Shown here piece by piece: positions 28,231-36,719 of a stretch of DNA of 64,000 nt; the first letter of the stretch is position 1; every line of letters begins with the position of its first letter. The position numbers were made by a program, and so were the translations under genes. Under the pieces are notes generated by a model, which saw only the letters and a list, made by a program, of their open reading frames with translations, had not been told where the DNA came from and ran no database searches. Source of the DNA: Owenweeksia sp. (lineage in GTDB: Bacteria > Bacteroidota > Bacteroidia > Flavobacteriales > Schleiferiaceae). The DNA lies in the NCBI GenBank assembly GCA_002695025.1, contig NZNV01000017.1:558001-622000 (forward strand), given 5' to 3'.

Positions 28231-29415
28231 ATGAATATCTTGTATCAACTTCTGGAACTCCTTGAGCTTATCATTCTGATCATCATAGGAGTACAGGTAT
28301 TCTACCTCGCGTGTTTTGCGGTCGGCAGTCTTTTTCGCTACCGTCCAAAACTCAAGCCATCCGGTGTCCGGCATAAAATAGCCGTGATCATACCGGGTTA
28401 TAAAGAAGACAGGATCATAATAGATACGGCTGTTCAGTCCCTGAAACAAACCTACCCCAAAGAACTCTACGAGGTAGTGATCTGTGCGGACAGCTTTAAG
28501 GAAGAAACCATCCTTGAGTTGCAAACCCTGGACGTAAGGGTGATGGAAGTGAAGTTTGAGAATTCCACCAAAGCTAAAAGTGTAAACAAGGCACTGGCGC
28601 TGCTTAGTCCTCAGCAGCCTGATATTGCCGTGATCCTGGACTCGGATAACGTGATGGCTCCTGATTTCCTGGAAAAGATCAATGCTGCTTATTCTTCCGG
28701 CTATAAAGTGATACAAGGGCACCGCACCGCCAAGAACCAGGATACGAGTTTTGCGCTGCTCGATGCCATCAATGAAGAGATTGGGAACAGCATATTCCGT
28801 AAAGGCCACCGGGTGTGGGGAGTTAGCTCTGCACTCATAGGTTCTGCCATGGCTTTTGATTTTAACTATTTCCGCTCGGTAATGGCGGATATAGAAGATG
28901 TGGCGGGTGAGGACAAGCTGGTGGAGTTGAAAGTACTTAAAGATCGCCATACCATTGAATACCTGGAAGATGCCCTGGTGTATGACGAGAAAGTATCCAA
29001 CGCTCAGAATTTCAGTAAACAGCGTACCCGGTGGGTAGGGGTGCAGATCTACTTTTTCCGGAATTACTTTTTAGATGGGGTGAAGGAGTTTGTGACCGAA
29101 GGTAATTTCGATTATTTTGATAAAGCCTTCCAAATGTTCCTGGTGCCTAAGGTGCTGCTGATCGGGATATTGGGGTTAATGGGAATGTTGAGCCTTTTTA
29201 CCCCGGTGCACCCTCTGTGGCTGGTTCTAATGGTAGCCTATTTTACAGCTCTGCTGCTGGCCGTACCCGGCCGGTTTTACAATATACAGCTATTGAAGGC
29301 ACTCCTGAATATTCCCAAAGCCATTCTGTTTATGGTATTCTCCATACTGCGGATCCGGAAATCAACCGCCTCCAAATTTGAGGTTACAGAGAAAAATGTG
29401 ACTTCCCGAAACTAA
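28231..29415 (+). CDS. family 2 glycosyltransferase, membrane-bound
   Basis: A 394-aa GT2 enzyme. N-terminal membrane helix (LLELIILIIIGVQVFYLACFAVG), then the GT-A domain (KIAVIIPGYKED, nucleotide-sugar-binding DSDN near 131-134), the QRTRW motif (near 267-271) found in processive beta-glycosyltransferases, and C-terminal helices (VLLIGILGLMGMLSLF, LWLVLMVAYFTALLLAV). It probably adds sugar, possibly repeatedly, to a lipid-linked glycan at the inner membrane. It is the first gene of the polysaccharide region and ends 4 nt inside the convergent acyltransferase gene. Confidence 0.88.
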   Translation: MNILYQLLELLELIILIIIGVQVFYLACFAVGSLFRYRPKLKPSGVRHKIAVIIPGYKEDRIIIDTAVQSLKQTYPKELYEVVICADSFKEETILELQTLDVRVMEVKFENSTKAKSVNKALALLSPQQPDIAVILDSDNVMAPDFLEKINAAYSSGYKVIQGHRTAKNQDTSFALLDAINEEIGNSIFRKGHRVWGVSSALIGSAMAFDFNYFRSVMADIEDVAGEDKLVELKVLKDRHTIEYLEDALVYDEKVSNAQNFSKQRTRWVGVQIYFFRNYFLDGVKEFVTEGNFDYFDKAFQMFLVPKVLLIGILGLMGMLSLFTPVHPLWLVLMVAYFTALLLAVPGRFYNIQLLKALLNIPKAILFMVFSILRIRKSTASKFEVTEKNVTSRN

Positions 29416-30026
29416 ACTTTTTCCCAGCTTTGAGTCTCGGAATTGTAGTGCTTGATCACCCGGGCAGGGTTGCCTACAGCAATGCTAAACGGAGGAATAT
29501 CTTTGGTGACAACTGCTCCTGCAGCTACCACAGAATGCTTCCCTATGGTAGTTCCGGCCGTGATCACCGCATTGGCCCCGATCCAGCAATCGTCCTCAAT
29601 AGTAATCTGTTTGGTGGTAACCGGCTGCAGATGAATAGGTGTGTGTACATCCTCGTACACGTGATTAAGTCCTGACATTACGATATTTTGTGCCAGTATC
29701 ACGTGGTTACCGATGGTAACCGGGCCGATCACCACATTGCCTATGCCAATGCGCGTGTGATTGCCAATATGCACTTCGCCTACCCCGTTGTTTACCGTAG
29801 CAAAGTCCTCTACGGTAGAGTAGTCACCCAGAGAAAAGGCATTAAAGGGTAGCACATCCATGCGGGTTCTACGGCACACCGTAGCGCCCTTACCTTTTTT
29901 ATGGACAAAGGGGTTTACAAACCATTGGACCCATAGGCGCGGGCGTGCCTGATTTTTAGGGATAAGCAGGTAATGAATAAATTTCTTCAGCCGCTCATTC
30001 CGTTTTATGGTTTCCTTAATTCCCAT
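29412..30026 (-). CDS. hexapeptide-repeat acyltransferase (LbH family)
   Basis: About 204 aa from the ATG at 30026 (MGIKETIKRNERLKKF). A longer in-frame start at 30065 lies deep inside the upstream gene. The C-terminal two thirds form a left-handed beta-helix with hexapeptide repeats (IGNHTRIGIGNVVIGPVTIG, then IGANAVITAGTTIGKHSVVAAGAVV). It closes with the VGNPARVIK tail typical of maltose/galactoside/serine O-acetyltransferases and colanic-acid acetyltransferases. It probably O-acetylates a sugar of the surface polysaccharide using acetyl-CoA. It overlaps the preceding glycosyltransferase gene by 11 nt. Confidence 0.87.
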   Translation of the reverse strand: MGIKETIKRNERLKKFIHYLLIPKNQARPRLWVQWFVNPFVHKKGKGATVCRRTRMDVLPFNAFSLGDYSTVEDFATVNNGVGEVHIGNHTRIGIGNVVIGPVTIGNHVILAQNIVMSGLNHVYEDVHTPIHLQPVTTKQITIEDDCWIGANAVITAGTTIGKHSVVAAGAVVTKDIPPFSIAVGNPARVIKHYNSETQSWEKV

Positions 30027-31230
30027 GGTATGACTCGGTATTGAGAATAGCTTTATACATAGCATTTACACTATTTTCCCAGGTGTGCTGCAGTGCAAAT
30101 TCCCTTCTCTGTTGGTGTAGTTGCGGACTGTCTTCCTGTAATGCTTTATCTATAAGCCTGAGGTAATCATCCAGACCGCGACCCAGGTATACATGCTGCT
30201 TAAAAGCATCCATGGTTTCCGTGGCGGTGGCCACGGTTGGGGTGCCCATAGCCAGGTACTCATCTATTTTGCGGGGGTAATTCCCAATGGTTACCTCGTT
30301 GAACTTTTGTGGGTTCAGGGCAACGTCAAAACCTTTCAGGTATGAAGAGAGGCTTTCCATGGGTTTGGAACCCAGAAAATGGACGTTTTCCATGGTATGC
30401 AAATCAGAGGCTTTGAAGTACTCGTCTTCCGGCCCTATAAGCACCAGTTGCCATTCCGGGCGTGCCTTAGCAATACCTTCCAGTAATTCAATATCCAGCC
30501 GCAGGTTCAGAAGCGCGCCAATGTAGCCAATGCGAGGATGAGGTATATGTTCCAGCTCTTGCGGAACATTCCCGGTATCATCAACATCAAAAAGGCTGAA
30601 ATCACAACCTTGTCCGATGTAATGGGAATTGGGATTGTATTGGCGGGCCAGGTTGTTCAGATAAATGGAATTGGAAACCACCAGGTCGCTTTTTTTCATG
30701 AGAGCCGGCTCCAGCCGTAGGCCGTGTTTTTTCCAGTAGTCCACCGCCAGAAAGTAATCACGGGTATAGTAAATGGAAACCATAGGCTGCAGCAGATCCT
30801 TCAGGTAAAAGCTTCGGAACATGTCACCATCGTTAAAAAGGATATAGTCCTTAAGTGAAAGTTCCTGTATCGCCTGCTGTATCTCACTGGCATAAATACG
30901 GTTATTCCTTTTGTTGAGCCCATCGTAAAAACCGCCATCGGGCAACATATTAAGAGACTCAATGATCCGGGTAGGGGTGAACACCCAAAGGTTGTCCGTT
31001 ACCTTTTCAAGCTTCTTTTGCTTACCGTTTAAAATAGCTTCCCTGCGATCAATGATGTATTTTTCTGCCGGCCTTTTGCGTAGCAGGGTAATACGGTCAA
31101 CCGGAGGGTTAATATACAGCACCCGGTTATTCCTGGATATTTCTTCCGCAATGTCTATACAGTTGCTCCCAATAGGGTTATCCCAGGGTTGCTGGCCAAC
31201 TATTATAAAGTCCCGTTTGTCGATTAGCAT
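30016..31230 (-). CDS. family 1/4 glycosyltransferase (GT-B fold)
   Basis: A 404-aa GT-B enzyme. The N-terminal half (DFIIVGQQPWDNPIGSNCIDIAEEI) is typical of a clade found in exopolysaccharide loci. The C-terminal half has the GT1/GT4 sequence PHPRIGYIGALLNLRLDIELLEGIAKARPEWQLVLIGP, then the donor-binding region FNEVTIGNYPRKIDEYLAMGTPTVATATETM. The sugar specificity cannot be read. It forms a two-gene unit with the acyltransferase and is divergent from the flippase gene. Confidence 0.88.
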   Translation of the reverse strand: MLIDKRDFIIVGQQPWDNPIGSNCIDIAEEISRNNRVLYINPPVDRITLLRKRPAEKYIIDRREAILNGKQKKLEKVTDNLWVFTPTRIIESLNMLPDGGFYDGLNKRNNRIYASEIQQAIQELSLKDYILFNDGDMFRSFYLKDLLQPMVSIYYTRDYFLAVDYWKKHGLRLEPALMKKSDLVVSNSIYLNNLARQYNPNSHYIGQGCDFSLFDVDDTGNVPQELEHIPHPRIGYIGALLNLRLDIELLEGIAKARPEWQLVLIGPEDEYFKASDLHTMENVHFLGSKPMESLSSYLKGFDVALNPQKFNEVTIGNYPRKIDEYLAMGTPTVATATETMDAFKQHVYLGRGLDDYLRLIDKALQEDSPQLHQQRREFALQHTWENSVNAMYKAILNTESYHGN

Positions 31231-31234
31231 CGGC

Positions 31235-31282
31235 TTTTGAAGATGATTAAGGCTTATCCTTTACATTTACCATCCAAATATA
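31235..31282. promoter_or_regulatory. overlapping divergent promoter region between glycosyltransferase and flippase genes
   Basis: The minus strand reads TATATTTG at 31275-31282 (exact TAnnTTTG), facing the glycosyltransferase. The plus strand has TTTTG (31235-31239), a 22-nt spacer and TACATTTA (31262-31269, 7 of 8), facing the flippase. The two would compete or share regulation within 62 nt. Confidence 0.45.
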
Positions 31283-31292
31283 GAATTAAAAG

Positions 31293-32624
31293 GTGATAGG
31301 CCGTTTTAAGAAACTTCTGAGAACCAATAAATCGTTGTCGCTCATCAGTAGCGGAACAGCAGCGATACTCGGGCTTATTACGTTTGGCTTGCTGGCACGC
31401 TCGTTTTCCATGTCGGAACTGGGATACTGGGGATTCTTTATGACGGTGTATACCCTTTTTGATATGCTCCGGGCAGGTTTGATCAGTAACGCCCTGATCA
31501 AAAGGATCAATGAATGTGATACTGAAGAGGATGCGGCTGTAGTGATCGGGTCCGGGTGGAAACTAAGCCTTTTGATCACGATCATTGGCTCGGCAGCTAT
31601 AGCGCTTACCTTTTACATTATTTATTATTTCACCCAGGACGAAAGTTACCGCTACCTCTTCCAGTGGTTTGTGCCTATAGCCCTGCTGAGCTTACCTCAC
31701 TCTATGGCAGTGTGGATACTGAATGCCTACGTTCGTTTTGACCGCATTGTATGGATACGCTTTTTCCTGCAAGGGTCCTTTTTGCTGGGCGTAGTATACC
31801 AGTTTTACCTGCAGCCCGGCCTTAACTTTATACTTATTTGTTATTTACTGTCCAACCTGTTGCCTGCTTTACTGGTTATGGTTACCGGCTGGAGTAAGCT
31901 TCGTTATTTCCACCGGGGTAACCGCGATATGGACCGATCCCTTCTCAATTTCGGGAAGTTCAGCATGGCCAGCATGGTGGGAAGTAACTTCCTTCGTAGT
32001 TCCGATACCTTTATAATCATGTCCATTTTAGGACCTGGAGCTAATGCTGTTTATAGTGTAGCGGAACGCCTTATAGGCTTGTTTGATATTCCTCTAAGGG
32101 CTTTCGTAGCCATAGCCTTCCCCCAACTCGCTAAAAAATATGCGGTAGGCTGGAAGCAGGAGTTTGAACACGACCTGGAAAAAGATTCCGGCTTCTCCAC
32201 TTTATTACTTCTGCCCATCAGTATACTGGTATTCATTTTTGCCGAGCCACTGGTCATTGCCCTGGGTGGTGAAGAATACCAGAGCAGTGCAGATGTGTTA
32301 AGGATGTTCGCCATTTACACCGCCCTTACACCACTGGACCGTTTTACGGGTATAGCATTGGACGTTATCAACCGCCCTGATCTTAACTTCTATAAGGTGG
32401 TGCTTATGCTAACGGCCAATGTGGTGGGAGATATCCTGGTTCTCCAATTTTCGGAAAAACTGGTTTGGGTAGCCTTTATTTCAATCATAACCTTTGGTAC
32501 GGGTATCCTTTTTGGGTTCTTATTCCTTCGCCAACACATCTCGATCCATCTTAGGAATGTAGTCCAAAAGGGTGGTTATGAGTTTGTAAGACTTGTTAAA
32601 AAGTATGTTGGCAACTCCAACTAA
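31293..32624 (+). CDS. Wzx-type polysaccharide flippase (MATE/MVF-like superfamily)
   Basis: A 443-aa polytopic membrane protein with about 12 predicted helices and a GTG start (MIGRFKKLLRTNKSLSLISSG). Family features are the N-terminal LITFGLLARSFSMSELGYWGFF, the cytoplasmic loop NFGKFSMASMVGSNFLRSSDTFIIMSILG, and the late LLLPISILVFIFAEPLVIALGGEEYQSSADVLRMFAIYTAL. It is expected to turn undecaprenyl-PP-linked oligosaccharide across the inner membrane, supplying the Wzy-like polymerase encoded at 39.0-40.5 kb. It ends just before a palindrome that precedes the sigma-54 regulator gene. Confidence 0.88.
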   Translation: MIGRFKKLLRTNKSLSLISSGTAAILGLITFGLLARSFSMSELGYWGFFMTVYTLFDMLRAGLISNALIKRINECDTEEDAAVVIGSGWKLSLLITIIGSAAIALTFYIIYYFTQDESYRYLFQWFVPIALLSLPHSMAVWILNAYVRFDRIVWIRFFLQGSFLLGVVYQFYLQPGLNFILICYLLSNLLPALLVMVTGWSKLRYFHRGNRDMDRSLLNFGKFSMASMVGSNFLRSSDTFIIMSILGPGANAVYSVAERLIGLFDIPLRAFVAIAFPQLAKKYAVGWKQEFEHDLEKDSGFSTLLLLPISILVFIFAEPLVIALGGEEYQSSADVLRMFAIYTALTPLDRFTGIALDVINRPDLNFYKVVLMLTANVVGDILVLQFSEKLVWVAFISIITFGTGILFGFLFLRQHISIHLRNVVQKGGYEFVRLVKKYVGNSN

Positions 32625-32631
32625 TTGATTT

Positions 32632-32646
32632 TTGGAAAAATTCCAA
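32632..32646. promoter_or_regulatory. 15-nt palindrome upstream of the sigma-54 regulator gene
   Basis: TTGGAAAAATTCCAA is a perfect inverted repeat with 6-nt arms and a 3-nt spacer, 8 nt after the flippase stop and 52 nt before the regulator ATG. A partial copy, ATTCCAAAG, occurs at about 32682-32690. It could be an operator for the downstream signalling and export operon. It is too short for a terminator and lacks a T-run. Confidence 0.4.
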
Positions 32647-32698
32647 TTCTGAGATTTTGATGCCATCTTTGGGAGAACTAAAATTCCAAAGTCAGTCC

Positions 32699-34045
32699 AT
32701 GGATATTCTAAAAATCTTTGTGGTAGATGATAATGAGCTGTACTCAAAAATGGCTCAGCACCACCTCTCCCTCAATCCTGACAACGAAGTGGAAGTTTTT
32801 AGGGGCGGTAAGGAATGCCTGGACAATCTCTACAAAAAACCCAATCTGATTTTTTTGGATTACTCTTTGCCTCAGATGTCCGGGATTGAGATCCTCAGAA
32901 AAATTAAAGAAACACACCCGGAAATTCCCGTGATAATTGTTAGCGGCCAAGAAGATGTAAGTACAGCGGTAAACCTTCTGAAGGAGGGAGCCTATGATTA
33001 TATCGTAAAGGATGAAAATGCCAAGGAGCGGATGTGGAATGCTTCCAACCATGTGCGGGAAAATGCCCGTCTTCGTGATGAACTGGATAAGCTCCGCGAA
33101 GAAGTGAACCAGAAGTATGACTTCTCCAATATTAAAGGGAATAGCCAAGCGATAAAAAATGTATTCAAGCTCATTGAAAAAGCGGCTCAAACTAATATTA
33201 CGGTATCAGTAACCGGTGAAACGGGAACTGGTAAAGAGTTGGTAGCTAAGGCTATACACTATAACTCTAAATTCCATAAAAAGTCGTTGGTGGCCGTTAA
33301 CATCGCAGCTATCCCCCACGATCTGCTGGAAAGCGAACTATTTGGTCATGAAAAGGGAGCCTTTACCGGTGCCATTAACAAGCGTATTGGAAAATTTGAG
33401 GAGGCTAACGGAGGCACCATCTTTTTGGATGAAATAGGCGAAATGGACCTGCAGCTTCAGGCCAAACTATTAAGGGTATTACAGGAAAAGGAAGTAACCC
33501 GTATTGGAAGCAATCAACCCATTAAGATCAACGCCCGCATTATTGTGGCTACCCACCGCAATCTGGCCGAAGAGGTAAAAGCCGGTAATTTCAGGGAAGA
33601 CCTATACTACCGCCTGCTGGGTTTGCCGATAGAGCTTCCTCCTTTACGTGAGCGGGAAAACGATATTGTGTTATTGGCCAAATACTTTGTGGATGATTTT
33701 GCCCGTGAGAATAAAATGGGAAAGATCCAGATAACGCCTGAAGCACAGAAGAAAATGATGAATTACCGCTGGCCCGGTAACGTCAGGGAATTGAAAGCGG
33801 TAATGGAGCTGGCTGCTGTTATGGCGGATGATGGTAAGATCGAAGAACGTAACATCAACTTCAACTCCACTAGCAGTATGGATAACCTGATCACGGAAGA
33901 GACTACCCTTAAAGACTATACCGCCCGTATTATCCAGCATTTCCTGGATAAATATGATCGCAACGTAGTGAAGGTGGCCAAAAAGCTGGATATAGGTAAA
34001 AGCACCATTTACCGGATGATAAAAAACGATGAATTAACTATTTAA
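32699..34045 (+). CDS. sigma-54-dependent response regulator (NtrC family)
   Basis: About 448 aa from ATG at 32699; upstream in-frame starts at 32657 (TTG) and 32660 (ATG) add residues not seen in the family. The receiver domain has D10, D11 and phosphoacceptor D54 (IFLDYSLP). A short coiled linker leads to an AAA+ domain with Walker A GETGTGKE (about 170) and [15 protein letters not shown], the loop that contacts sigma-54. The Walker [13 protein letters not shown] and a C-terminal Fis-type helix-turn-helix ([19 protein letters not shown]) complete it. All key residues look intact, so it should activate sigma-54 promoters when phosphorylated. No -24/-12 promoter was found nearby, so its targets may be elsewhere. 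Confidence 0.93.
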   Translation: MDILKIFVVDDNELYSKMAQHHLSLNPDNEVEVFRGGKECLDNLYKKPNLIFLDYSLPQMSGIEILRKIKETHPEIPVIIVSGQEDVSTAVNLLKEGAYDYIVKDENAKERMWNASNHVRENARLRDELDKLREEVNQKYDFSNIKGNSQAIKNVFKLIEKAAQTNITVSVTGETGTGKELVAKAIHYNSKFHKKSLVAVNIAAIPHDLLESELFGHEKGAFTGAINKRIGKFEEANGGTIFLDEIGEMDLQLQAKLLRVLQEKEVTRIGSNQPIKINARIIVATHRNLAEEVKAGNFREDLYYRLLGLPIELPPLRERENDIVLLAKYFVDDFARENKMGKIQITPEAQKKMMNYRWPGNVRELKAVMELAAVMADDGKIEERNINFNSTSSMDNLITEETTLKDYTARIIQHFLDKYDRNVVKVAKKLDIGKSTIYRMIKNDELTI

Positions 34046-34062
34046 GATAAACTTGAATTGAA

Positions 34063-34410
34063 ATGTCTGACAAAATTTACGATTTAAGTCAATTAGAGGA
34101 ACTGGCAGGAGGAAGCGAGGAATTTGTCAACAGTATGGTTGATACTTTCCTGGAGCACACCCCTTCACAGCTGGAAGAAATGAAAAAAGCTTTCAGTGGC
34201 AAGGACTGGACTACCATGGGCGCTATTGCCCATAAAATAAAACCCAATATCGACCTTTTCGGGATAAAATCAATCTACACGGATATACGTGAAATTGAGA
34301 GTAAAGGTAAAAATGGGGTGGAGGATGCAGCCCTGACGGAACAAATTTCAAAAGTGGATAGCGTGTTGCGAACAGCCTTTGAGCAGTTACGCAGCCGCAC
34401 AAACGGTTAA
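34063..34410 (+). CDS. Hpt domain phosphotransfer protein
   Basis: A 115-aa single-domain histidine phosphotransfer protein. The phospho-accepting histidine is H57 in AIAHKIKPNIDLFGI, within the usual four-helix sequence (EEFVNSMVDTFLEHTPSQLEEMKKAF before it). It would carry phosphate between a hybrid kinase and receiver domains. Its neighbours are an NtrC-type regulator 17 nt upstream and a single-domain receiver 6 nt downstream, either of which could be its partner. No kinase lies in the window. Confidence 0.88.
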   Translation: MSDKIYDLSQLEELAGGSEEFVNSMVDTFLEHTPSQLEEMKKAFSGKDWTTMGAIAHKIKPNIDLFGIKSIYTDIREIESKGKNGVEDAALTEQISKVDSVLRTAFEQLRSRTNG

Positions 34411-34416
34411 AGGCTC

Positions 34417-34788
34417 ATGAAACAGGTACTGATTATAGATGACGAACCCATCATGAGAAAACTGCTGGAGCAGATCCTCAAGGATAAATACGAAGTTATT
34501 TCACTTGAAAACGGCAGGGAAGGGCTGGAATGGATGTATTCCGGCAATATTCCGGACCTTGTGGTAGCGGATCTGAATATGCCCGAGATCAACGGCTTTG
34601 AATACATCAAAAAGGTGCGTGAAAGCGGCTTTTTCAACGATGTTCCTTTAATAGTACTCTCTGGTGAGGAAAGCAGTTCAGAACGTATCAAGTGCCTTAA
34701 ACTGGGCGCCAATGATTACCTCATTAAGCCATTTAATCCCGAAGAACTGGGGTTGCGCATTGACAACCTAATCAGCCTTAGGTCTTGA
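34417..34788 (+). CDS. single-domain response regulator (receiver)
   Basis: A 123-aa CheY-like receiver with D8 and D9 (IIDDEP), phosphoacceptor D52 (VVADLNMPEINGFEY), the conserved Ser in IVLSGEE and the Lys in YLIKPFNPEEL. It has no output domain. Its TGA overlaps the TTG start of the next gene (TTGA), so the two proteins are made together. A direct contact with the receiver-like domain of that sugar transferase is a reasonable guess. Confidence 0.9.
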   Translation: MKQVLIIDDEPIMRKLLEQILKDKYEVISLENGREGLEWMYSGNIPDLVVADLNMPEINGFEYIKKVRESGFFNDVPLIVLSGEESSSERIKCLKLGANDYLIKPFNPEELGLRIDNLISLRS

Positions 34789-35924
34789 AACATATCCTTT
34801 ACATAGGGGATGAACCATCTGTAGTGGAGCGCTACAGCAAGGTAGAGGGAGCAAAGCTGCACCAGGTTAAAAATGTGGTGGGCTTTCATAACCTTCTGGA
34901 AAATCTGAGCCAGTATGATATGATACTGGCCGAATACCATTTGAAAGGATTAAAGGGAGACGGAATTTTCACCCGTTATAAAGAACTGCTTAACAATCTT
35001 AAAGTGCCTTTTACCTTGATTGACCGCGACCTGGAACTGGGCAAACGAAAGGAATTTCTGAAGGAAGGTATTACCGAACTGTATGAGCCGGGCCTGAGTG
35101 AAGAAATAGTGGTGGAACGCATAGACTTCCTGAAGCAAATGCTGGAAGCCAAGCTGGGAGACGCCAGACAGATGAAGTATGAGGAGTATAAAATACCCGT
35201 GGCCAAAAGGGTTTTTGACATCGTGGTGGCCGGATTGGCTCTCCTGGTACTTTCTCCCTTATTGATCCTGGTGATCATTGCGCTCCGGCTGGAGTCCAGG
35301 GGTCCCATTTTCTACGTATCTAAAAGGGTGGGTACCGGTTATAAGGTTTTTGACTTTTATAAGTTCCGCTCTATGTACGTTGATGCGGCCGAAAGGTTGA
35401 AGGAGGTGCAACATCTCAACCAATACTCAAAGCCTGATAATACGGATAGTCTGAGGAAGGAATACAGGTCTTTATTAGGTTCGCCCACGCTTATCTATAA
35501 GGACGGCACTCCCATGAGCGAGGAGGAATACCTTGAGCTTAAACGTAAGCAACAAGCCGGAACCTTTATCAAAATAGCCAATGACCCACGGGTTACCAAG
35601 GTGGGCAAGTTTATCCGCAATACCAGTGTAGATGAATTACCACAATTGTTTAATGTACTCAAAGGGGATATGTCCATTGTAGGTAACCGCCCTTTGCCCT
35701 TGTACGAAGCGGAGCAACTTACCTCTGATGACTGGGGTGAACGTTTCCTGGCTCCGGCAGGCATTACCGGGCTTTGGCAGGTGGAAAAACGCGGAAAAGG
35801 TGAAATGTCTGAGGAAGAGCGTAAGGCTCTGGATAATAAGTACGCCAAGAATTTCAGCTTTTGGAATGATATAAGATTGATCCTCAAGACGATACCGGCA
35901 TTGTTTCAAAAAGAAAATGTTTGA
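34785..35924 (+). CDS. degenerate receiver domain fused to a priming sugar-phosphate transferase
   Basis: A 379-aa fusion. Residues 1-120 follow the receiver fold (KHILYIGDEPSVVERY, YDMILAEYHLKG, VPFTLIDRD, ELYEPG). The phosphoacceptor Asp is E50, the Ser/Thr position is D80 and the Lys position is E101, so phosphorylation is not expected. Residues from about 127 form a monotopic phosphoglycosyl transferase: KRVFDIVVAGLALLVLSPLLILVIIAL membrane hairpin, KFRSMYVDA, SVDELPQLFNVLKGDMSIVGNRPLP with the catalytic Asp-Glu, and ITGLWQV. An insert of about 60 residues follows KFRSM. It should transfer sugar-1-phosphate to undecaprenyl phosphate to start repeat-unit synthesis. The start is TTG, overlapping the upstream receiver gene. 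Confidence 0.9.
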   Translation: MKHILYIGDEPSVVERYSKVEGAKLHQVKNVVGFHNLLENLSQYDMILAEYHLKGLKGDGIFTRYKELLNNLKVPFTLIDRDLELGKRKEFLKEGITELYEPGLSEEIVVERIDFLKQMLEAKLGDARQMKYEEYKIPVAKRVFDIVVAGLALLVLSPLLILVIIALRLESRGPIFYVSKRVGTGYKVFDFYKFRSMYVDAAERLKEVQHLNQYSKPDNTDSLRKEYRSLLGSPTLIYKDGTPMSEEEYLELKRKQQAGTFIKIANDPRVTKVGKFIRNTSVDELPQLFNVLKGDMSIVGNRPLPLYEAEQLTSDDWGERFLAPAGITGLWQVEKRGKGEMSEEERKALDNKYAKNFSFWNDIRLILKTIPALFQKENV

Positions 35925-36719
35925 ATGTTTGTTAAAAAGTGCTTACATAGAAGCTTATTGACCGCCTGGATGACCTTTACCTTTATAGGGATGGTTGCAC
36001 AGTTACAGGCACAAACGGATACAAGTAGTGTATCAGCCGATCTGGCTGCTGACAGTCTCACTCCTGTGGATATCAACATTCTCGATTATCTGCCGCCTTT
36101 ACCTGTGCTTATCGATTCCGCTATGAGGCATGCTCCTGAAAAGGACTATTACGAAGCGCTTATAGAATCAGCAGAGTATGACGTGGTCATCGAAAAGAAA
36201 GGCTGGGCCAAAGATATTCGTTTTGTGGCCGGCTACAACTGGTCTTACGGAAACCAGGTGATCATCCAGGGAATTTCCACGGGTGGCAATCAAATCAATG
36301 AGGGATATAATTATGGCGTGGGCCTTACTATACCCCTCAGCAGCTGGTACGGCCGGAACGATCGTATAAAACGGGCCGAGGCCATTATGGAAAGCCAGGA
36401 AGCCAAATACAATGAAGCGGAGCGCCAGGTTCGTGAAAGAGTGATTGAAACCTATAATGAACTGCTGCTGTTGCAGCGCTTACTTGATATTATCTCGGAA
36501 GCTAAAGAATCATCCAGGCTCATCTCGGATATGGCCGAAGAACGATTCCGGGATGGAGAGTTGTCTCTGGATCAATTGGGACAAACGGCTGAGCTAAAGG
36601 CACGCTATGCTTCGGAATATGAACAATTGCGTACCCAGTTCAGCAATGCGTATACCCGACTTGAACGTTTAGTGGGAGTGCCATTCAGTAAATTCAAATT
36701 CACAAAATACACCAAATGA
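35925..36719 (+). CDS. half-length TolC-like outer-membrane protein in the polysaccharide export operon
   Basis: A 264-aa exported protein with a signal peptide (LLTAWMTFTFIGMVAQLQAQ). It then carries one TolC/OEP repeat: helices starting LPVLIDSAMRHAPEKDYYEALIESAEYDV, beta strands (FVAGYNWSYG and YNYGVGLTIPLSSWYGRN) and a long helical hairpin (RVIETYNELLLLQRLLDII, then LSLDQLGQTAELKARYASEY). Full TolC proteins have two such repeats (about 450 aa), so this is half size and would need more subunits per pore. It begins directly after the transferase stop (TGAATG) and overlaps the co-polymerase by 4 nt. It may replace the usual Wza/OPX exporter. Confidence 0.82.
   Translation: MFVKKCLHRSLLTAWMTFTFIGMVAQLQAQTDTSSVSADLAADSLTPVDINILDYLPPLPVLIDSAMRHAPEKDYYEALIESAEYDVVIEKKGWAKDIRFVAGYNWSYGNQVIIQGISTGGNQINEGYNYGVGLTIPLSSWYGRNDRIKRAEAIMESQEAKYNEAERQVRERVIETYNELLLLQRLLDIISEAKESSRLISDMAEERFRDGELSLDQLGQTAELKARYASEYEQLRTQFSNAYTRLERLVGVPFSKFKFTKYTK

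Noticed and set aside
28180-28950. 256-aa minus-strand frame opposite the GT2 gene
   Set aside because: GT2 motifs are on the plus strand; the minus frame shows none.
34046-34062. Sigma-54 (-24/-12) promoter near the NtrC-type regulator
   Set aside because: No GG-N10-GC type element was seen in the short gaps of the operon or before the regulator.
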